From: Microbacterium sp. K24 | GTDB lineage: Bacteria; Actinomycetota; Actinomycetes; Actinomycetales; Microbacteriaceae | Direction: 5' to 3' | Assembly (NCBI RefSeq): GCF_004794465.1 | Contig: NZ_SSDJ01000090.1 | Coordinates: 1-64,000 of the forward strand | Length of the DNA stretch: 64,000 nucleotides | Shown here: in pieces, positions 8,839-17,382 of the stretch | How positions within the stretch are numbered: position 1 is the stretch's first letter | Layout of the letters: every line of letters begins with the position of its first letter | The notes under the pieces: generated by a model | Seen by the model: only the letters and a program-made list of their open reading frames with translations | What the model was told of the DNA's origin: nothing | Databases searched by the model: none | Position numbers and translations under genes: made by a program

Positions 8839-9690
8839 ATGATGGATGTTCTCGGTTCACGCATCGTCATCGCCGCCTTCGACGGCTGGAACGACGCAGG
8901 CGAAGCAGCCAGTGGCGCCGTCGAGGCGCTGCGTTCGTCGTCGGAGTACGAGCTCGTGCATTCCGTCGACCCCGAGCTGTACTTCGACTACCAGTACACC
9001 CGTCCTTCGACGCAGATGGATGCCGAGGGACGACGACAGCTCAAATGGCCGGAGGCCGGGCTCTGGCGTCCGCGCGATCCCGGCCCCGGCACGGAGTTCT
9101 GGCTGCTCACCGGCGTGGAGCCGGCCCGGACATGGCAGTCGTTCGCCGCGGAGTTCATCGACATCGCGCTGCGCGACGACATCACGGGACTCGTGACGAT
9201 GGGCGCCATGCTGGCCGACGTGCCGCACACCCGACCCATCTCGATCTTCGCTTCGAGCCAGAACGAGCAGGTGCGCGAGGCGCACGGCCTGGAGCGCTCG
9301 CTCTACGAGGGGCCGGTCGGCATCCTCAGCGTCTTCGAGCACTTCGCCGAGAGCGCCGGCATCCCGACCGCCGGTCTCTGGGCGAGCGTGCCGCACTACG
9401 TCGCCTCCGCGACGCCCTCCCCCAAGGTCACACTCGCGCTCCTCGATCGACTCGAGGAGCTGACCGGTGTGGACGTCGACCGCAGCCACCTGCGCACCGA
9501 GGCTGCCGCGTGGGAGGCGTCGATCGACGCCGCGGCCTCCGAAGACGACGACATGGCCGAGTACATCCGTCAGCTCGAGCGCACGCGCGACACCTGGGAC
9601 TCCCCCGAGGCTTCGGGAGACGCGATCGCGCAGGCTTTCGAGCGCTACCTGCGCCGTCGGGGCGATGCGCCCGGCGACCACAAGCGCTGA
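8839..9690 (+). CDS. PAC2 family protein
   Basis: 283 residues. The N-terminal GSRIVIAAFDGWNDAGEAAS is the PAC2 signature, followed by the Rossmann-like PAC2 core with GAMLADVPHTRP and GLWASVPHYVA. PAC2 proteins include eukaryotic proteasome assembly chaperones, but the bacterial function is not established. Two adjacent ATG codons (8839, 8842) follow a GAAGGGAG site at 8828-8835. It is convergent with uppP, with 6 bases between stops. Its presence without local proteasome genes is notable. Confidence 0.85.
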   Translation: MMDVLGSRIVIAAFDGWNDAGEAASGAVEALRSSSEYELVHSVDPELYFDYQYTRPSTQMDAEGRRQLKWPEAGLWRPRDPGPGTEFWLLTGVEPARTWQSFAAEFIDIALRDDITGLVTMGAMLADVPHTRPISIFASSQNEQVREAHGLERSLYEGPVGILSVFEHFAESAGIPTAGLWASVPHYVASATPSPKVTLALLDRLEELTGVDVDRSHLRTEAAAWEASIDAAASEDDDMAEYIRQLERTRDTWDSPEASGDAIAQAFERYLRRRGDAPGDHKR

Positions 9691-9696
9691 CCCGGC

Positions 9697-10521
9697 TCAG
9701 GCGGCGATGACGCCCGTGGCGAGCATGATGAGCAGCGCGGTGCCGAGCAGGATCCGGTAGATCACGAACGGCAGGAAGCTGCGCTTCGAGATGAAGTTCA
9801 TGAAGAACGCGATCACACCGAGGGCCACGACGAACGCGATGCCGGTCGCGGCCAGCGTGTCGCCGAAGGAGAAGAACGACGGCTCGCCCCAGCTCTTGAA
9901 CACCTGATAGAAACCACTGCCGAAGACGGCGGGGATCGCGAGCAGGAAGGCGTAGCGGGCTGCCGCAGCGCGCTCGTAGCCGAGGAAGAGCCCCATCGTG
10001 ATGGTGCCGCCGGAACGCGAGACGCCGGGGATCAGCGCGAGCGCCTGCGCGAACCCGAACGCGACGCCGTGCGGGTAGGTCAGGTCGCCGAGCTTGCGGC
10101 GCTTCGCGCCCACGTGGTCGGCGATGCCGAGCAGGATGCCGAACACGATGAGCATGATCGCGACGATCCAGAGCGACCGGAACACGGTCTCGATCTGATC
10201 CTGGAAGAACAGCCCGAGCAGCACGATCGGAACGCTGCCGATGATGATCATCCAGCCCATCCGGGCATCCGGATCGCTGCGCGGCACGCGACCGGCGAGT
10301 GAACGGAACCACTGCGAGATGATGCGCACGATGTCTCGCCAGAAGAAGACCACCACCGCCGCTTCGGTGCCGATCTGCGTGATCGCCGTGAAGGCCGCTC
10401 CCGGATCCTCACCCGACGGCAGGAAGGTGCCGATGATGCGCAGGTGGGCACTGGAGGAGATGGGCAGGAACTCGGTGAGTCCCTGGACGATGCCGAGGAT
10501 GAGGGCTTCGAGCAGGTGCAT
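9697..10521 (-). CDS. uppP: Undecaprenyl-diphosphatase UppP/BacA
   Basis: 274-residue integral membrane phosphatase that recycles undecaprenyl pyrophosphate for cell-wall synthesis and can confer bacitracin resistance. Catalytic signatures are [10 protein letters not shown] (17-26) and PGVSRSGGT (165-173). Seven or eight hydrophobic segments are visible. It lies 47 bases after the M20 peptidase, so it may be cotranscribed. Confidence 0.95.
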   Translation of the reverse strand: MHLLEALILGIVQGLTEFLPISSSAHLRIIGTFLPSGEDPGAAFTAITQIGTEAAVVVFFWRDIVRIISQWFRSLAGRVPRSDPDARMGWMIIIGSVPIVLLGLFFQDQIETVFRSLWIVAIMLIVFGILLGIADHVGAKRRKLGDLTYPHGVAFGFAQALALIPGVSRSGGTITMGLFLGYERAAAARYAFLLAIPAVFGSGFYQVFKSWGEPSFFSFGDTLAATGIAFVVALGVIAFFMNFISKRSFLPFVIYRILLGTALLIMLATGVIAA

Positions 10522-10568
10522 GGAGGGCCTTCTGGTGAGATGAGGGCGCGGAGGCGGGCGGGCTGCGG

Positions 10569-11864
10569 TCAGTAGGTGCGCAGCAGATCGGCCAGCACCC
10601 GCTGGCCGAAGACAAGCGATTCTACGGGCACGCGCTCGTCCACACCGTGGAACATGCCCGTGAAGTCGAGGTCGGCCGGCAGCTTCAGCGGGGCGAATCC
10701 GTAGCCGGTGATGCCGAGGTAGGCGAGCGCCTTGTTGTCGGTGCCGGCGCCCAACAGGTACGGGATCACGGGAACGCCGGGGTCATGGCGTCCGATGCTC
10801 GCGACCATGGCCTCGACGAGCTCGCCTTCGAACGGGGTCTCCATGCCGATGTCGCGCACGACCGTCTCGATCACGATGTCGTCGCCGACGATCTGCTGGA
10901 GCTCGGCGAGCACGTCGTCTTCCGTACCCGGGATGACGCGCACGTCGATCAGCGCCTCGGCGCGCTCGGGGATCACGTTGTGCTTGTAACCGGCGGTCAG
11001 CGCGGTCGGGTTGGTCGTGGTGCGGAACGACGAGCGCAGGAACGCCTCGGCCGGCCCCGCGGCGGCGGCGAGAGCATCGGGATCCTCTGCGCTGCGGCCC
11101 GTCAGGCTGCTGAGGCCCTGGAGGAGCGCCTCGGTGGTGGATGTCAGCCGGATCGGCCAGCGAGTGCGACCGATAGCGGCGACAGCCTCGGCGAGCTTCG
11201 TGACGGCGTTGTCGTCGTGCAGGCGGCTGCCGTGACCGGCCCGGCCCTTCGCCACCAGGCGGATCCAGATCAGGGCTTTCTCGCCCACCTGCAGCAGGTA
11301 CGCGCGCCGGTCATCGACGGTGATCGAGTAGCCGCCGACCTCGCTGATGGCCGCAGAGGCGCCCTCGAACCACTCCGGGTGATTCTGCACGACCAGCGCC
11401 GATCCCTCCACTCCGCCGTTCTCCTCGTCGGCGAAGAACGCCAGAACGAGATCGCGCTCGGGCTGCTCCCCTGCGCGCAGGATGTCCGCGACGGCCGTCA
11501 GGATCATCGCGTTCATGTTCTTCATGTCGACGGCCCCGCGGCCCCACAGCATGCCGTCCTGCACGAGGCCGGCGAACGGATCGACGGTCCAGTCCTCCGC
11601 CATGGCCGGGACGACGTCCAGGTGGCCGTGCACGACGAGCGCGGGCTTGCTGCTGTCGCGACCGCGCACGCGAGCCATCACGTTCGTGCGGCGAGGGATC
11701 GGCTCGTAGTACTCGACCTCGAGTCCGAGGCCCTCGAGGTAGGCGCCGACGTACTCCGCGGCCTCCCGCTCGCCCTTGGCGTTGCCGCCGCCGAAGTTCG
11801 ACGTGTCGAACCGGATCAGGTCGCTCGCGATGCGGACGACCTCGGGCAGGGAGGGATCGGTCAT
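10569..11864 (-). CDS. M20 family metallopeptidase
   Basis: 431 residues, cytosolic, co-catalytic dizinc M20 fold (ArgE/DapE/CPG2 superfamily). Visible site residues: VHGHLD (His81 metal ligand, Asp83), GRGAVDMK (bridging Asp113), DEENGG (Glu147 catalytic, Glu148) and a C-terminal MFHGVDER His. The dimerisation (lid) domain lies in between. It resembles actinobacterial M20/M25/M40 dipeptidases, but substrate specificity cannot be assigned. A TAGCCT box 6 bases before the ATG suggests a leaderless start. Confidence 0.88.
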   Translation of the reverse strand: MTDPSLPEVVRIASDLIRFDTSNFGGGNAKGEREAAEYVGAYLEGLGLEVEYYEPIPRRTNVMARVRGRDSSKPALVVHGHLDVVPAMAEDWTVDPFAGLVQDGMLWGRGAVDMKNMNAMILTAVADILRAGEQPERDLVLAFFADEENGGVEGSALVVQNHPEWFEGASAAISEVGGYSITVDDRRAYLLQVGEKALIWIRLVAKGRAGHGSRLHDDNAVTKLAEAVAAIGRTRWPIRLTSTTEALLQGLSSLTGRSAEDPDALAAAAGPAEAFLRSSFRTTTNPTALTAGYKHNVIPERAEALIDVRVIPGTEDDVLAELQQIVGDDIVIETVVRDIGMETPFEGELVEAMVASIGRHDPGVPVIPYLLGAGTDNKALAYLGITGYGFAPLKLPADLDFTGMFHGVDERVPVESLVFGQRVLADLLRTY

Positions 11865-11870
11865 GGCTCC

Positions 11871-11876
11871 AGGCTA
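11871..11876 (-). promoter_or_regulatory. -10 box, leaderless promoter of the M20 peptidase
   Basis: Minus-strand TAGCCT, 6 bases before the ATG at 11864. Confidence 0.55.
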
Positions 11877-11936
11877 CCGAAACGGCGAGCCACGCCCGGG
11901 CGTACGGCTCGGTTCGAAGCGCGCTCCATTACGTGC

Positions 11937-11942
11937 TAATCT
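11937..11942 (+). promoter_or_regulatory. -10 box of tRNA-Leu
   Basis: TAATCT, with a possible -35 TTCGAA at 11913-11918 and an 18-base spacer; predicted start near 11949, ahead of the tRNA. Confidence 0.4.
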
Positions 11943-11975
11943 CATTCTTCGGTCGGCAACGATCATCCAACACCT

Positions 11976-12058
11976 GCGCGGGTGGCGGAATGGTAGACGC
12001 GCTACGTTGAGGTCGTAGTGCCCGTAAGGGCGTGGGGGTTCAAGTCCCCCTCCGCGCA
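11976..12058 (+). tRNA. tRNA-Leu (anticodon GAG)
   Basis: Type II tRNA with a long variable arm. Acceptor GCGCGGG pairs with TCCGCGC at 12051-12057. The anticodon stem CTACG/CGTAG encloses TTGAGGT, with GAG at 12009-12011. The variable arm is a TGCCCGTAAGGGCG hairpin, and the T arm is GGGGGTTCAAGTCCCCC. Discriminator A is 12058; CCA is not encoded. Confidence 0.96.
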
Positions 12059-12066
12059 CAGGAAGC

Positions 12067-12100
12067 AAGAGGCGGTCCCGAGAGGGGCCGCCTCTTCTGT
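12067..12100 (+). terminator. Hairpin terminator after tRNA-Leu
   Basis: AAGAGGCGG (12067-12075) pairs with CCGCCTCTT (12088-12096), followed by CTGTTT. A strong stem with only a weak T tract. Confidence 0.75.
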
Positions 12101-12122
12101 TTCCGCCGCTCGTCCTCGTGCC

Positions 12123-13115
12123 TCATCGGAAAGCGCGGCTGATGCCTCCGCTGATCTGAGCGAGCTGCGACCACAGCAGGAGGCGTCGCAATGGCCGGAA
12201 CAGGAGGCCGACGGCTCGTCGCCAGCCTCTGCTGCGACGCCAGGCAAGAGTGATCTCCAGCTGCGTTCCTCCGGCCGCGGGGTGCAACGCGATCAGAATC
12301 CTGATCGCGGCGCTGCCCGGTGCGTCCGGATAGCTGAATCGCCAGGAGATCACCGCGTTCCTGTCCACCTCGAGCACCTCCACGCGGCGCCGCAGGAATC
12401 GTTCGCGTACGGCGAGGCGCTTGCCGTCCGGGCGGCGTTCCGGGGCGAAGGTGAACCAGGTGTCGCCCGCCTCGGCGATCGAGACTTCGGCCCCGCACTC
12501 GACTCGGGCCGTCATCGCATCCCACTCCAACATCTGCCGCGGGTCGGCGAGGAGACTCCAGACCTCGTCGACGGATGCCGGCACGAACGCCTCCGCGAAT
12601 CCGCACACCTCACCCTCTCCGTGGACGGGGAACGTGTGGAGCGCGAGACCCTGCACCTCGTCCAGCCGCGCGACGATCTCGGCTGCCGACGTGCCCACGC
12701 GTTCGAGCAGGTCGTCGATCAGCCCGCTCTGATCCTTCAGCAGCTCTCGCAGGACCGCCTCGGCGTCGCCCGTGTGCCTGCCCGAGGCGGCGCGCGCGAA
12801 GATCTCGCGAGCCCGCGGCGTCCACTCGTAGCCGCCGGTCTCGTGGAACCGGATCCGCTCCGGTCCTTCCGCATCCCCCGCGACGATCCCGAGAGACCGG
12901 AGCTGCGCGGCGCGCTGATCGCCGAGGGCCCGACGGACGGCGTCGAGAGTGACGCCGGCGCCGCGCAGCACCTGGCCGGCCGGGTGCGTGCTGAGCGTCA
13001 GCGCGAGGAGCAGATGGTCGAGATCGGTCTCTCGCTGGCCGAAGCGAGAGGCCTCCTCCATCGCTGCAAGCGAGAGGCTCTGGCTCGTCGCCGCGATCAC
13101 CGAGAACCTGCTCAC
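12123..13115 (-). CDS. Clp N-domain protein fused to an SRPBCC/polyketide-cyclase-like domain
   Basis: 330 residues. The first about 160 residues match a double Clp_N repeat (TDLDHLLLAL, then TGDAEAVLRELLKD), the substrate/adaptor-binding module of ClpA/ClpC. There is no AAA+ ATPase. After a linker, residues about 185-325 resemble a START/SRPBCC domain (FVPASVDEVWSLLADPRQM, TWFTFAP, GGTQLEITLAW). It starts inside the HTH gene stop (4-base overlap), so the two form a module. A plausible role is a stress or ligand sensor paired with the regulator; this is inference. Confidence 0.75.
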   Translation of the reverse strand: MSRFSVIAATSQSLSLAAMEEASRFGQRETDLDHLLLALTLSTHPAGQVLRGAGVTLDAVRRALGDQRAAQLRSLGIVAGDAEGPERIRFHETGGYEWTPRAREIFARAASGRHTGDAEAVLRELLKDQSGLIDDLLERVGTSAAEIVARLDEVQGLALHTFPVHGEGEVCGFAEAFVPASVDEVWSLLADPRQMLEWDAMTARVECGAEVSIAEAGDTWFTFAPERRPDGKRLAVRERFLRRRVEVLEVDRNAVISWRFSYPDAPGSAAIRILIALHPAAGGTQLEITLAWRRSRGWRRAVGLLFRPLRRLLLWSQLAQISGGISRAFR

Positions 13116-13357
13116 CGGTTCCTCCTCGGAACGGGGATCGTCTGGTCGACGCGTCTCGCGTGCTTCTTGTGCACCGCCTGCCGCGTCACGCCCAGGGCCT
13201 CGGCGATGGCCTGCCAGCTCATCCCGGCTCTGAGCCCCGCTTCGACCTGACGGAGTTCGAGAGCGTCCGTCAGGATGCGAAGAGAGGCCACCGCCCGCAG
13301 ACCGGCGCGCGGGTCGGCGGTGTCGGAGGCCAGAGTCGCCAGCTGCGCAGAATCCAT
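13112..13357 (-). CDS. Small helix-turn-helix protein, partner of the Clp_N-SRPBCC protein
   Basis: 81 residues. A helix-turn-helix is visible in GMSWQAIAEALGVTRQAVHKKH (about residues 45-66), followed by a basic tail. No ligand domain is present. The gene begins at an ATG exactly 6 bases downstream of a TAGGTT -10, so the mRNA is probably leaderless. A repeated element covers both the -10 and -35 boxes, so autoregulation is likely. It is translationally coupled to the Clp_N-SRPBCC gene. Confidence 0.8.
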   Translation of the reverse strand: MDSAQLATLASDTADPRAGLRAVASLRILTDALELRQVEAGLRAGMSWQAIAEALGVTRQAVHKKHARRVDQTIPVPRRNR

Positions 13358-13359
13358 GG

Positions 13360-13401
13360 TGTCAACCTACGTTGCTCGCGTGAGCGTGTCAACGTAGGTT
13401 G
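13360..13401 (-). promoter_or_regulatory. Promoter with two operator-like repeats for the HTH/Clp_N module
   Basis: On the minus strand TTGACA (13392-13387), a 17-base spacer, and TAGGTT (13369-13364) form a near-consensus promoter. CAACCTACGTTG (13363-13374) and its exact reverse complement CAACGTAGGTTG (13390-13401) cover the -10 and -35. Each arm is itself a CAAC-N4-GTTG half palindrome, and TGTCAAC recurs at 13360 and 13387, 27 bases apart. Likely operator of the HTH protein. Confidence 0.7.
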
Positions 13402-13410
13402 CGAACGGCG

Positions 13411-14505
13411 TCAGGCCACGCCGACGCCGAACACGAGACCGAGCACGTAGGTCACCGCGGCCGCACCGAAGCCGATCGCCAGCTGCCGCAGTGCCCGGCG
13501 CAGCGGAGGTCCGCCGGAGAGCACGCCGACCATCGCCCCGGTGCTCAGCAGGGCGATGCCGACGAGCACGAGGGCGAGAGCGATCGCGGCGATCCCCTGG
13601 AGCCCGAAGATCCACGGGAGCACCGGCACGATCGCACCGGACGCGAAGAGCAGGAAGCTGGAGATCGCAGCCGTCCAGTCGCTGCCGACGATGTCGTGGT
13701 CGCCGCCGGGCACGGTGACCGGCCCGGTCGCGGCGCGACGGGCGCCGGCCTTGGCGGCCTCGACGATGCGGTGGGCACGGGCGAGCGCTTCTTCCTGCTC
13801 CATGCCCCGTGCCCGGTAGACCAGGGCGAGCTCGTTCTCGTCGATGTCGAGGTCGCCCGCCGCATCCGCCGCATCCTCGTTGGCCTCGGTGGCGGCGAGC
13901 AGCTCGCGCTGCGACCGCACCGAGACGAACTCGCCGGCGCCCATCGACAGGGCGCCGGCCAGCAGACCGGCGATGCCGCTGAAGAGCACGAACCCGGAGC
14001 TCACCCCGGTCGCGCCGATGCCGAGCACGAGCGCCAGGTTGCTCACCAGACCGTCGTTGGCGCCGAACACCGCGGCGCGGAACGAGCCGGAGAGCCGTCG
14101 CCGTCCTCGGGCTGCGAGCCCGCGCACCACCTCGTAGTGGATCTTCTCGTCGGCGCGCATCGCCGGAGTCGCGTACTGCTCTGCGTCGTAGGGCGAGCGT
14201 GCTTCCGCGCTCTGCGCGAGGGCCAGCACGAAGATCGAGCCGAAACGACCGGCCATCCAGCCGAGCAGACGTGAGCGGATGCCGGCACGCGGCAGGCGCT
14301 TCGGCTCGCCGCCGAGCAGGTCGAGCCAGTGCTGCTCGTGGCGCCGCTCCGCATCGGCGAGGCGCAGCAGGATCTCCTGCTCCTCCCCCGTGCGTCGCGC
14401 CGCGAGCTTCTGGTATACCGTCCCTTCGGCACGTTCCTCGACCAGGTATCGTGCCCAGCGGCGGCGGTCAGCGGGTGTCGGTTCGGTGGCGGCAGGCGCT
14501 GTCAT
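13411..14505 (-). CDS. VIT1/CCC1-family transporter with N-terminal ferritin-like domain
   Basis: 364 residues. Residues about 15-130 form a rubrerythrin/ferritin-like helical domain with carboxylate/His positions (AEGTVYQKL, ADAERRHEQHW, DEKIHYEVV). A VIT-type membrane domain follows: FGANDGLVSNLALV at about 145-158, SMGAGEFVSVRSQRE, and two C-terminal membrane hairpins. Members export or sequester Fe(II)/Mn(II) from the cytoplasm. GGAGG lies 4 bases before the ATG, and a TAGCGT box (reverse of 14552-14557) implies a leader of about 40 bases. Confidence 0.85.
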   Translation of the reverse strand: MTAPAATEPTPADRRRWARYLVEERAEGTVYQKLAARRTGEEQEILLRLADAERRHEQHWLDLLGGEPKRLPRAGIRSRLLGWMAGRFGSIFVLALAQSAEARSPYDAEQYATPAMRADEKIHYEVVRGLAARGRRRLSGSFRAAVFGANDGLVSNLALVLGIGATGVSSGFVLFSGIAGLLAGALSMGAGEFVSVRSQRELLAATEANEDAADAAGDLDIDENELALVYRARGMEQEEALARAHRIVEAAKAGARRAATGPVTVPGGDHDIVGSDWTAAISSFLLFASGAIVPVLPWIFGLQGIAAIALALVLVGIALLSTGAMVGVLSGGPPLRRALRQLAIGFGAAAVTYVLGLVFGVGVA

Positions 14506-14617
14506 GGATCCTCCAGATGTCGCGGAGCCCGGTCCGCGGGCAACCGTTCCACGCTAGCCGCGCACCCGCTCACGAACGGCGCTCACGCGAGGATTGCCAG
14601 CATTTCGGGAATCCGAA

Positions 14618-14640
14618 CCCTTCGGCAGGCTCAGGGACCT
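14618..14640. repeat. Candidate dispersed intergenic repeat unit
   Basis: The stretch around CCCTTCGGCAGGCTCAGGGA lies in the 143-base gap between the VIT gene and the helicase end. From memory, near-identical intergenic strings are frequent in Microbacteriaceae and related genomes. Only one copy is seen here, so the repeat status is not shown by this sequence. Confidence 0.35.
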
Positions 14641-14648
14641 CCCGGCAG

Positions 14649-16391
14649 TCAGGAGCGCACGCGCTTGCGCAGCACGTCGATCCGCGCCTGCAGCTGCGTC
14701 ACGGTGGCCTGCGCGACCGCCGGTCCTCCGCAGATGCGTCGCAGCTCGGCGTGCACCGCGCCGTGCGGCTCGCCCTTCTGACGGGCGTACAGGCCCACGA
14801 GGCTGTTCAGCAGCTGCCGCTGCTCTTTGAGCGTGCGGTGGAGAGGCGCAGGCAGCGTGGTGGTCTCGGTCGGCCCGGCCGCGGCCTCGCGGGCCTCGCG
14901 CAGGCGGGACTGCCGGGTCTGACGCTGCATGAGCAGCTCGTGCACGTGCTCGGGCTCGAGGAGGCCGGGGAAGCCGATGAACTCCTCCTCCTCGGGCGTG
15001 CCGGGCTCGGCGAGCTGTCCGAACTCCTGGCCTTCGAACACCACCCGATCGAAGTGCGCGACCGAGGAGAGCGCCTGATAGCTGAACTCCTGCTCGAGCG
15101 CGTCGGAGGTCTCTTCCTCGCGGTTGGCGCTCTCGAGCAGAGAGTCGTCGAGGCCGTCGTCATCGTTGGACTGGCGGTCGAGCGCGTGGTCGCGCTCCTT
15201 GTCCATCTCGTTGGCGAGGCCCATGAGGACGGGCACCTGGGGCAGGAAGACGCTGGCGGCTTCACCACGACGCCGCGCCCGCACGAACCGGCCGATGGCC
15301 TGCGCGAAGAACAGCGGCGTCGACGAGGACGTGGCGTACACGCCGACCGCGAGGCGCGGCACGTCGACGCCCTCGGACACCATCCGCACCGCCACCATCC
15401 AGCGCTGCTCGCCGGCGCTGAACTTCTCGATGCGCTCCGACGCCGTCGCGTCGTCGGAGAGCACGATCGTGGGCTGCTGCCCGGTGATGCTGTGCAGGAT
15501 CTTCGCGTAGGCCCGCGCGACGGTTTGGTCGGTCGCGAGCACGAGGCCACCGGCATCCGGCACATGATGGCGGATCTCGGTCAGTCGACGATCGGCGGCC
15601 GACAGCACCGCCGGCATCCACTCGCCCTCGGGATCGAGCGCCGTGCGCCAGGCCTGGGACGTGACGTCTTTCGTGTTGTCCTGGCCGAGGTGGGTCTCGA
15701 GCTCGTCACCCGAGGTCGTGCGCCAGCGCATCTTTCCGGCGTACATGTGGAACAGCACCGGACGCACGACGCCGTCGGCGAGGGCCCGTCCGTAGCCGTA
15801 GTTGTAGTCGGTGCGCGAGATGCGCGCCCCGGATTCGTCGGGGTGGTACTCGACGAACGGAATCGGCGCGGTGTCGCTGCGGAACGGGGTGCCCGACAGC
15901 AGCAGCCGTCGTTTCGCCGGCCCGTAGGCGTCGCGGATCGCATCGCCCCAGCTCAGCGCGTCGCCGCCGTGGTGCACCTCATCGAGGATGACGAGGGTCT
16001 TGGCGTCTTCGGTCAGGTGCCGATGCACGGACGACTTCGCCGCGACCTGCGCATACGTGACCACGGCACCGTGATAGTGCCGTGCCGGTGCCCAGTGACT
16101 GTTGCGGAAACGCGGGTCCAGGCGGATGTGCACGCGCGCCGCAGCGTCGGCCCACTGGGTCTTGAGGTGCTCGGTGGGGGCGACCACGATGATGCGGTTC
16201 ACCTCGCCCATGCGCATCAGCTCGACCGCGAGGGTCAGGGCGAAGGTCGTCTTGCCTGCGCCCGGCGTGGCGGCGACGAGGAAGTCGCGTTGGTCGGCCT
16301 CGAAGTACGCCTCGAGCGCCTCGTGCTGCCATGCCCGCAGCTTGCTCGCCGTCCCCCAAGGGGCGCGCTGAGGGAAGGAGGGAGAGAGCAT
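14649..16391 (-). CDS. DEAD/DEAH-box (RAD25/SSL2-like) superfamily 2 helicase
   Basis: 580 residues. Motifs: Walker A AATPGAGKTT (about residue 40), motif Ia VVAPTEHLKTQW, motif II LDEVHHGG, motif III LSGTPFRSD, a second RecA-like fold with LVLATDQ and VRMVSEGVDVPRL, and motif VI FAQAIGRFVRARR. The C-terminal 150 residues are acidic then helical and resemble no domain I know. It is a common single-copy actinobacterial protein of unknown role. The ATG at 16391 has TATCGT 7 bases upstream (leaderless); an in-frame GTG at 16400 behind GGGAG is the alternative. Confidence 0.83.
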   Translation of the reverse strand: MLSPSFPQRAPWGTASKLRAWQHEALEAYFEADQRDFLVAATPGAGKTTFALTLAVELMRMGEVNRIIVVAPTEHLKTQWADAAARVHIRLDPRFRNSHWAPARHYHGAVVTYAQVAAKSSVHRHLTEDAKTLVILDEVHHGGDALSWGDAIRDAYGPAKRRLLLSGTPFRSDTAPIPFVEYHPDESGARISRTDYNYGYGRALADGVVRPVLFHMYAGKMRWRTTSGDELETHLGQDNTKDVTSQAWRTALDPEGEWMPAVLSAADRRLTEIRHHVPDAGGLVLATDQTVARAYAKILHSITGQQPTIVLSDDATASERIEKFSAGEQRWMVAVRMVSEGVDVPRLAVGVYATSSSTPLFFAQAIGRFVRARRRGEAASVFLPQVPVLMGLANEMDKERDHALDRQSNDDDGLDDSLLESANREEETSDALEQEFSYQALSSVAHFDRVVFEGQEFGQLAEPGTPEEEEFIGFPGLLEPEHVHELLMQRQTRQSRLREAREAAAGPTETTTLPAPLHRTLKEQRQLLNSLVGLYARQKGEPHGAVHAELRRICGGPAVAQATVTQLQARIDVLRKRVRS

Positions 16392-16398
16392 CGAGTCC

Positions 16399-16404
16399 AC
16401 GATA
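16399..16404 (-). promoter_or_regulatory. -10 box, possible leaderless promoter of the helicase
   Basis: Minus-strand TATCGT, 7 bases before the ATG at 16391. It would overlap the alternative GTG start. Confidence 0.4.
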
Positions 16405-16538
16405 ATCGCTCCCACGGACACCGCTGCGCACTCCCGCCGACGCGCCCGGCAGACCTCCCGTGACACGCCGAGCGCGGGTAGGCTCAGTCCTTGCGCTGCA
16501 GCCACCGCCGCACGCATCTGTTCGCGAAGGAGAGCTGG

Positions 16539-17366
16539 ATGACAGACCAGGATTCGACCCGGACCCCCTACGTCGCCAACGAGACGGTGCACCCGTGGCG
16601 CCGGTTCGTCGCCGTGGGCGACTCGTTCACCGAAGGCATCGGCGACCCCGACCCGGCGACGCCGGGCAGCCATCGCGGTTGGGCCGACCGCGTCGCCGAG
16701 GTGCTCGGTGATCAGGTCGAGGACTTCGCCTACGCGAACCTCGCGGTGCGCGGCAAGCTGATCGCGCAGATCGTCGCCGACCAGATCGAACCGGCCGTGG
16801 CGCTGCATCCGGACCTCGTGTCGATCTGCGCAGGCGGCAACGACGTGATCCGCCCGGGAACCGACCCGGACGCGATCGCCATGCAGCTGGAGGATGCCGT
16901 CGCGCGCCTGGCGTCCACCGGTGCCGCCGTCATCCTCTTCACGGGCATCGACACCGGATTCACCCCGGTCTTCCGCGCCTTCCGCGGCAAGGTCGCCATC
17001 TACAACGAGAATGTGCGCGCGATCGCCGACCGGCACGACTGCATCGTGGCCGACCAGTGGGCGCTGAAGGTCGTGCAGGACATGCGCTTCTTCGACGACG
17101 ACCGCCTGCACTACAACGCTCTCGGCCACCACGAGGTCGCCCGGATGGTGCTGCGCGCGCTGAACGTGCCGAACGAGCTCGAGTCGCTCCAGCCCGAGCC
17201 CATCCCGGTGCGCACCTGGCGCGAGGCCCGCGCCGAGGACTTCGGATGGGCGCGCGAGCATTTCGTCCCGTGGGTGCTGCGCCGTCTGCGCCACCAGTCA
17301 TCCGGTGATCACATCGTCGCGAAGCGCCCGGATGCGTCGCCGATGATCCGACTCGACCAGAGCTGA
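16539..17366 (+). CDS. SGNH/GDSL-family hydrolase
   Basis: 275 residues, no signal peptide. Block I is VAVGDSFTEGIG (nucleophile Ser), block III is CAGGNDVIRPG, and block V is DDDRLHYNALGHHEVA with the Asp/His pair. It is an esterase or acylhydrolase of unknown substrate. The ATG at 16539 is chosen because AAGGAGAG (16527-16534) precedes it. A TAGGCT -10 lies at about 16477-16482, giving a leader of about 50 bases. Convergent with the TrmH gene. Confidence 0.87.
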   Translation: MTDQDSTRTPYVANETVHPWRRFVAVGDSFTEGIGDPDPATPGSHRGWADRVAEVLGDQVEDFAYANLAVRGKLIAQIVADQIEPAVALHPDLVSICAGGNDVIRPGTDPDAIAMQLEDAVARLASTGAAVILFTGIDTGFTPVFRAFRGKVAIYNENVRAIADRHDCIVADQWALKVVQDMRFFDDDRLHYNALGHHEVARMVLRALNVPNELESLQPEPIPVRTWREARAEDFGWAREHFVPWVLRRLRHQSSGDHIVAKRPDASPMIRLDQS

Positions 17367-17382
17367 AGCGCGACGCTCGTTC

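Noticed and set aside
14649..16391. Helicase as part of an anti-phage defence system
   Set aside because: Neighbours are housekeeping genes (VIT transporter, SGNH hydrolase, TrmH), with no methylase, nuclease or other defence partner.
16392..17294. Extension of the minus-strand helicase far upstream (to about 880 residues)
   Set aside because: The extra 300 codons are antisense to the SGNH hydrolase and lack domains; the helicase begins at 16391 or 16400.
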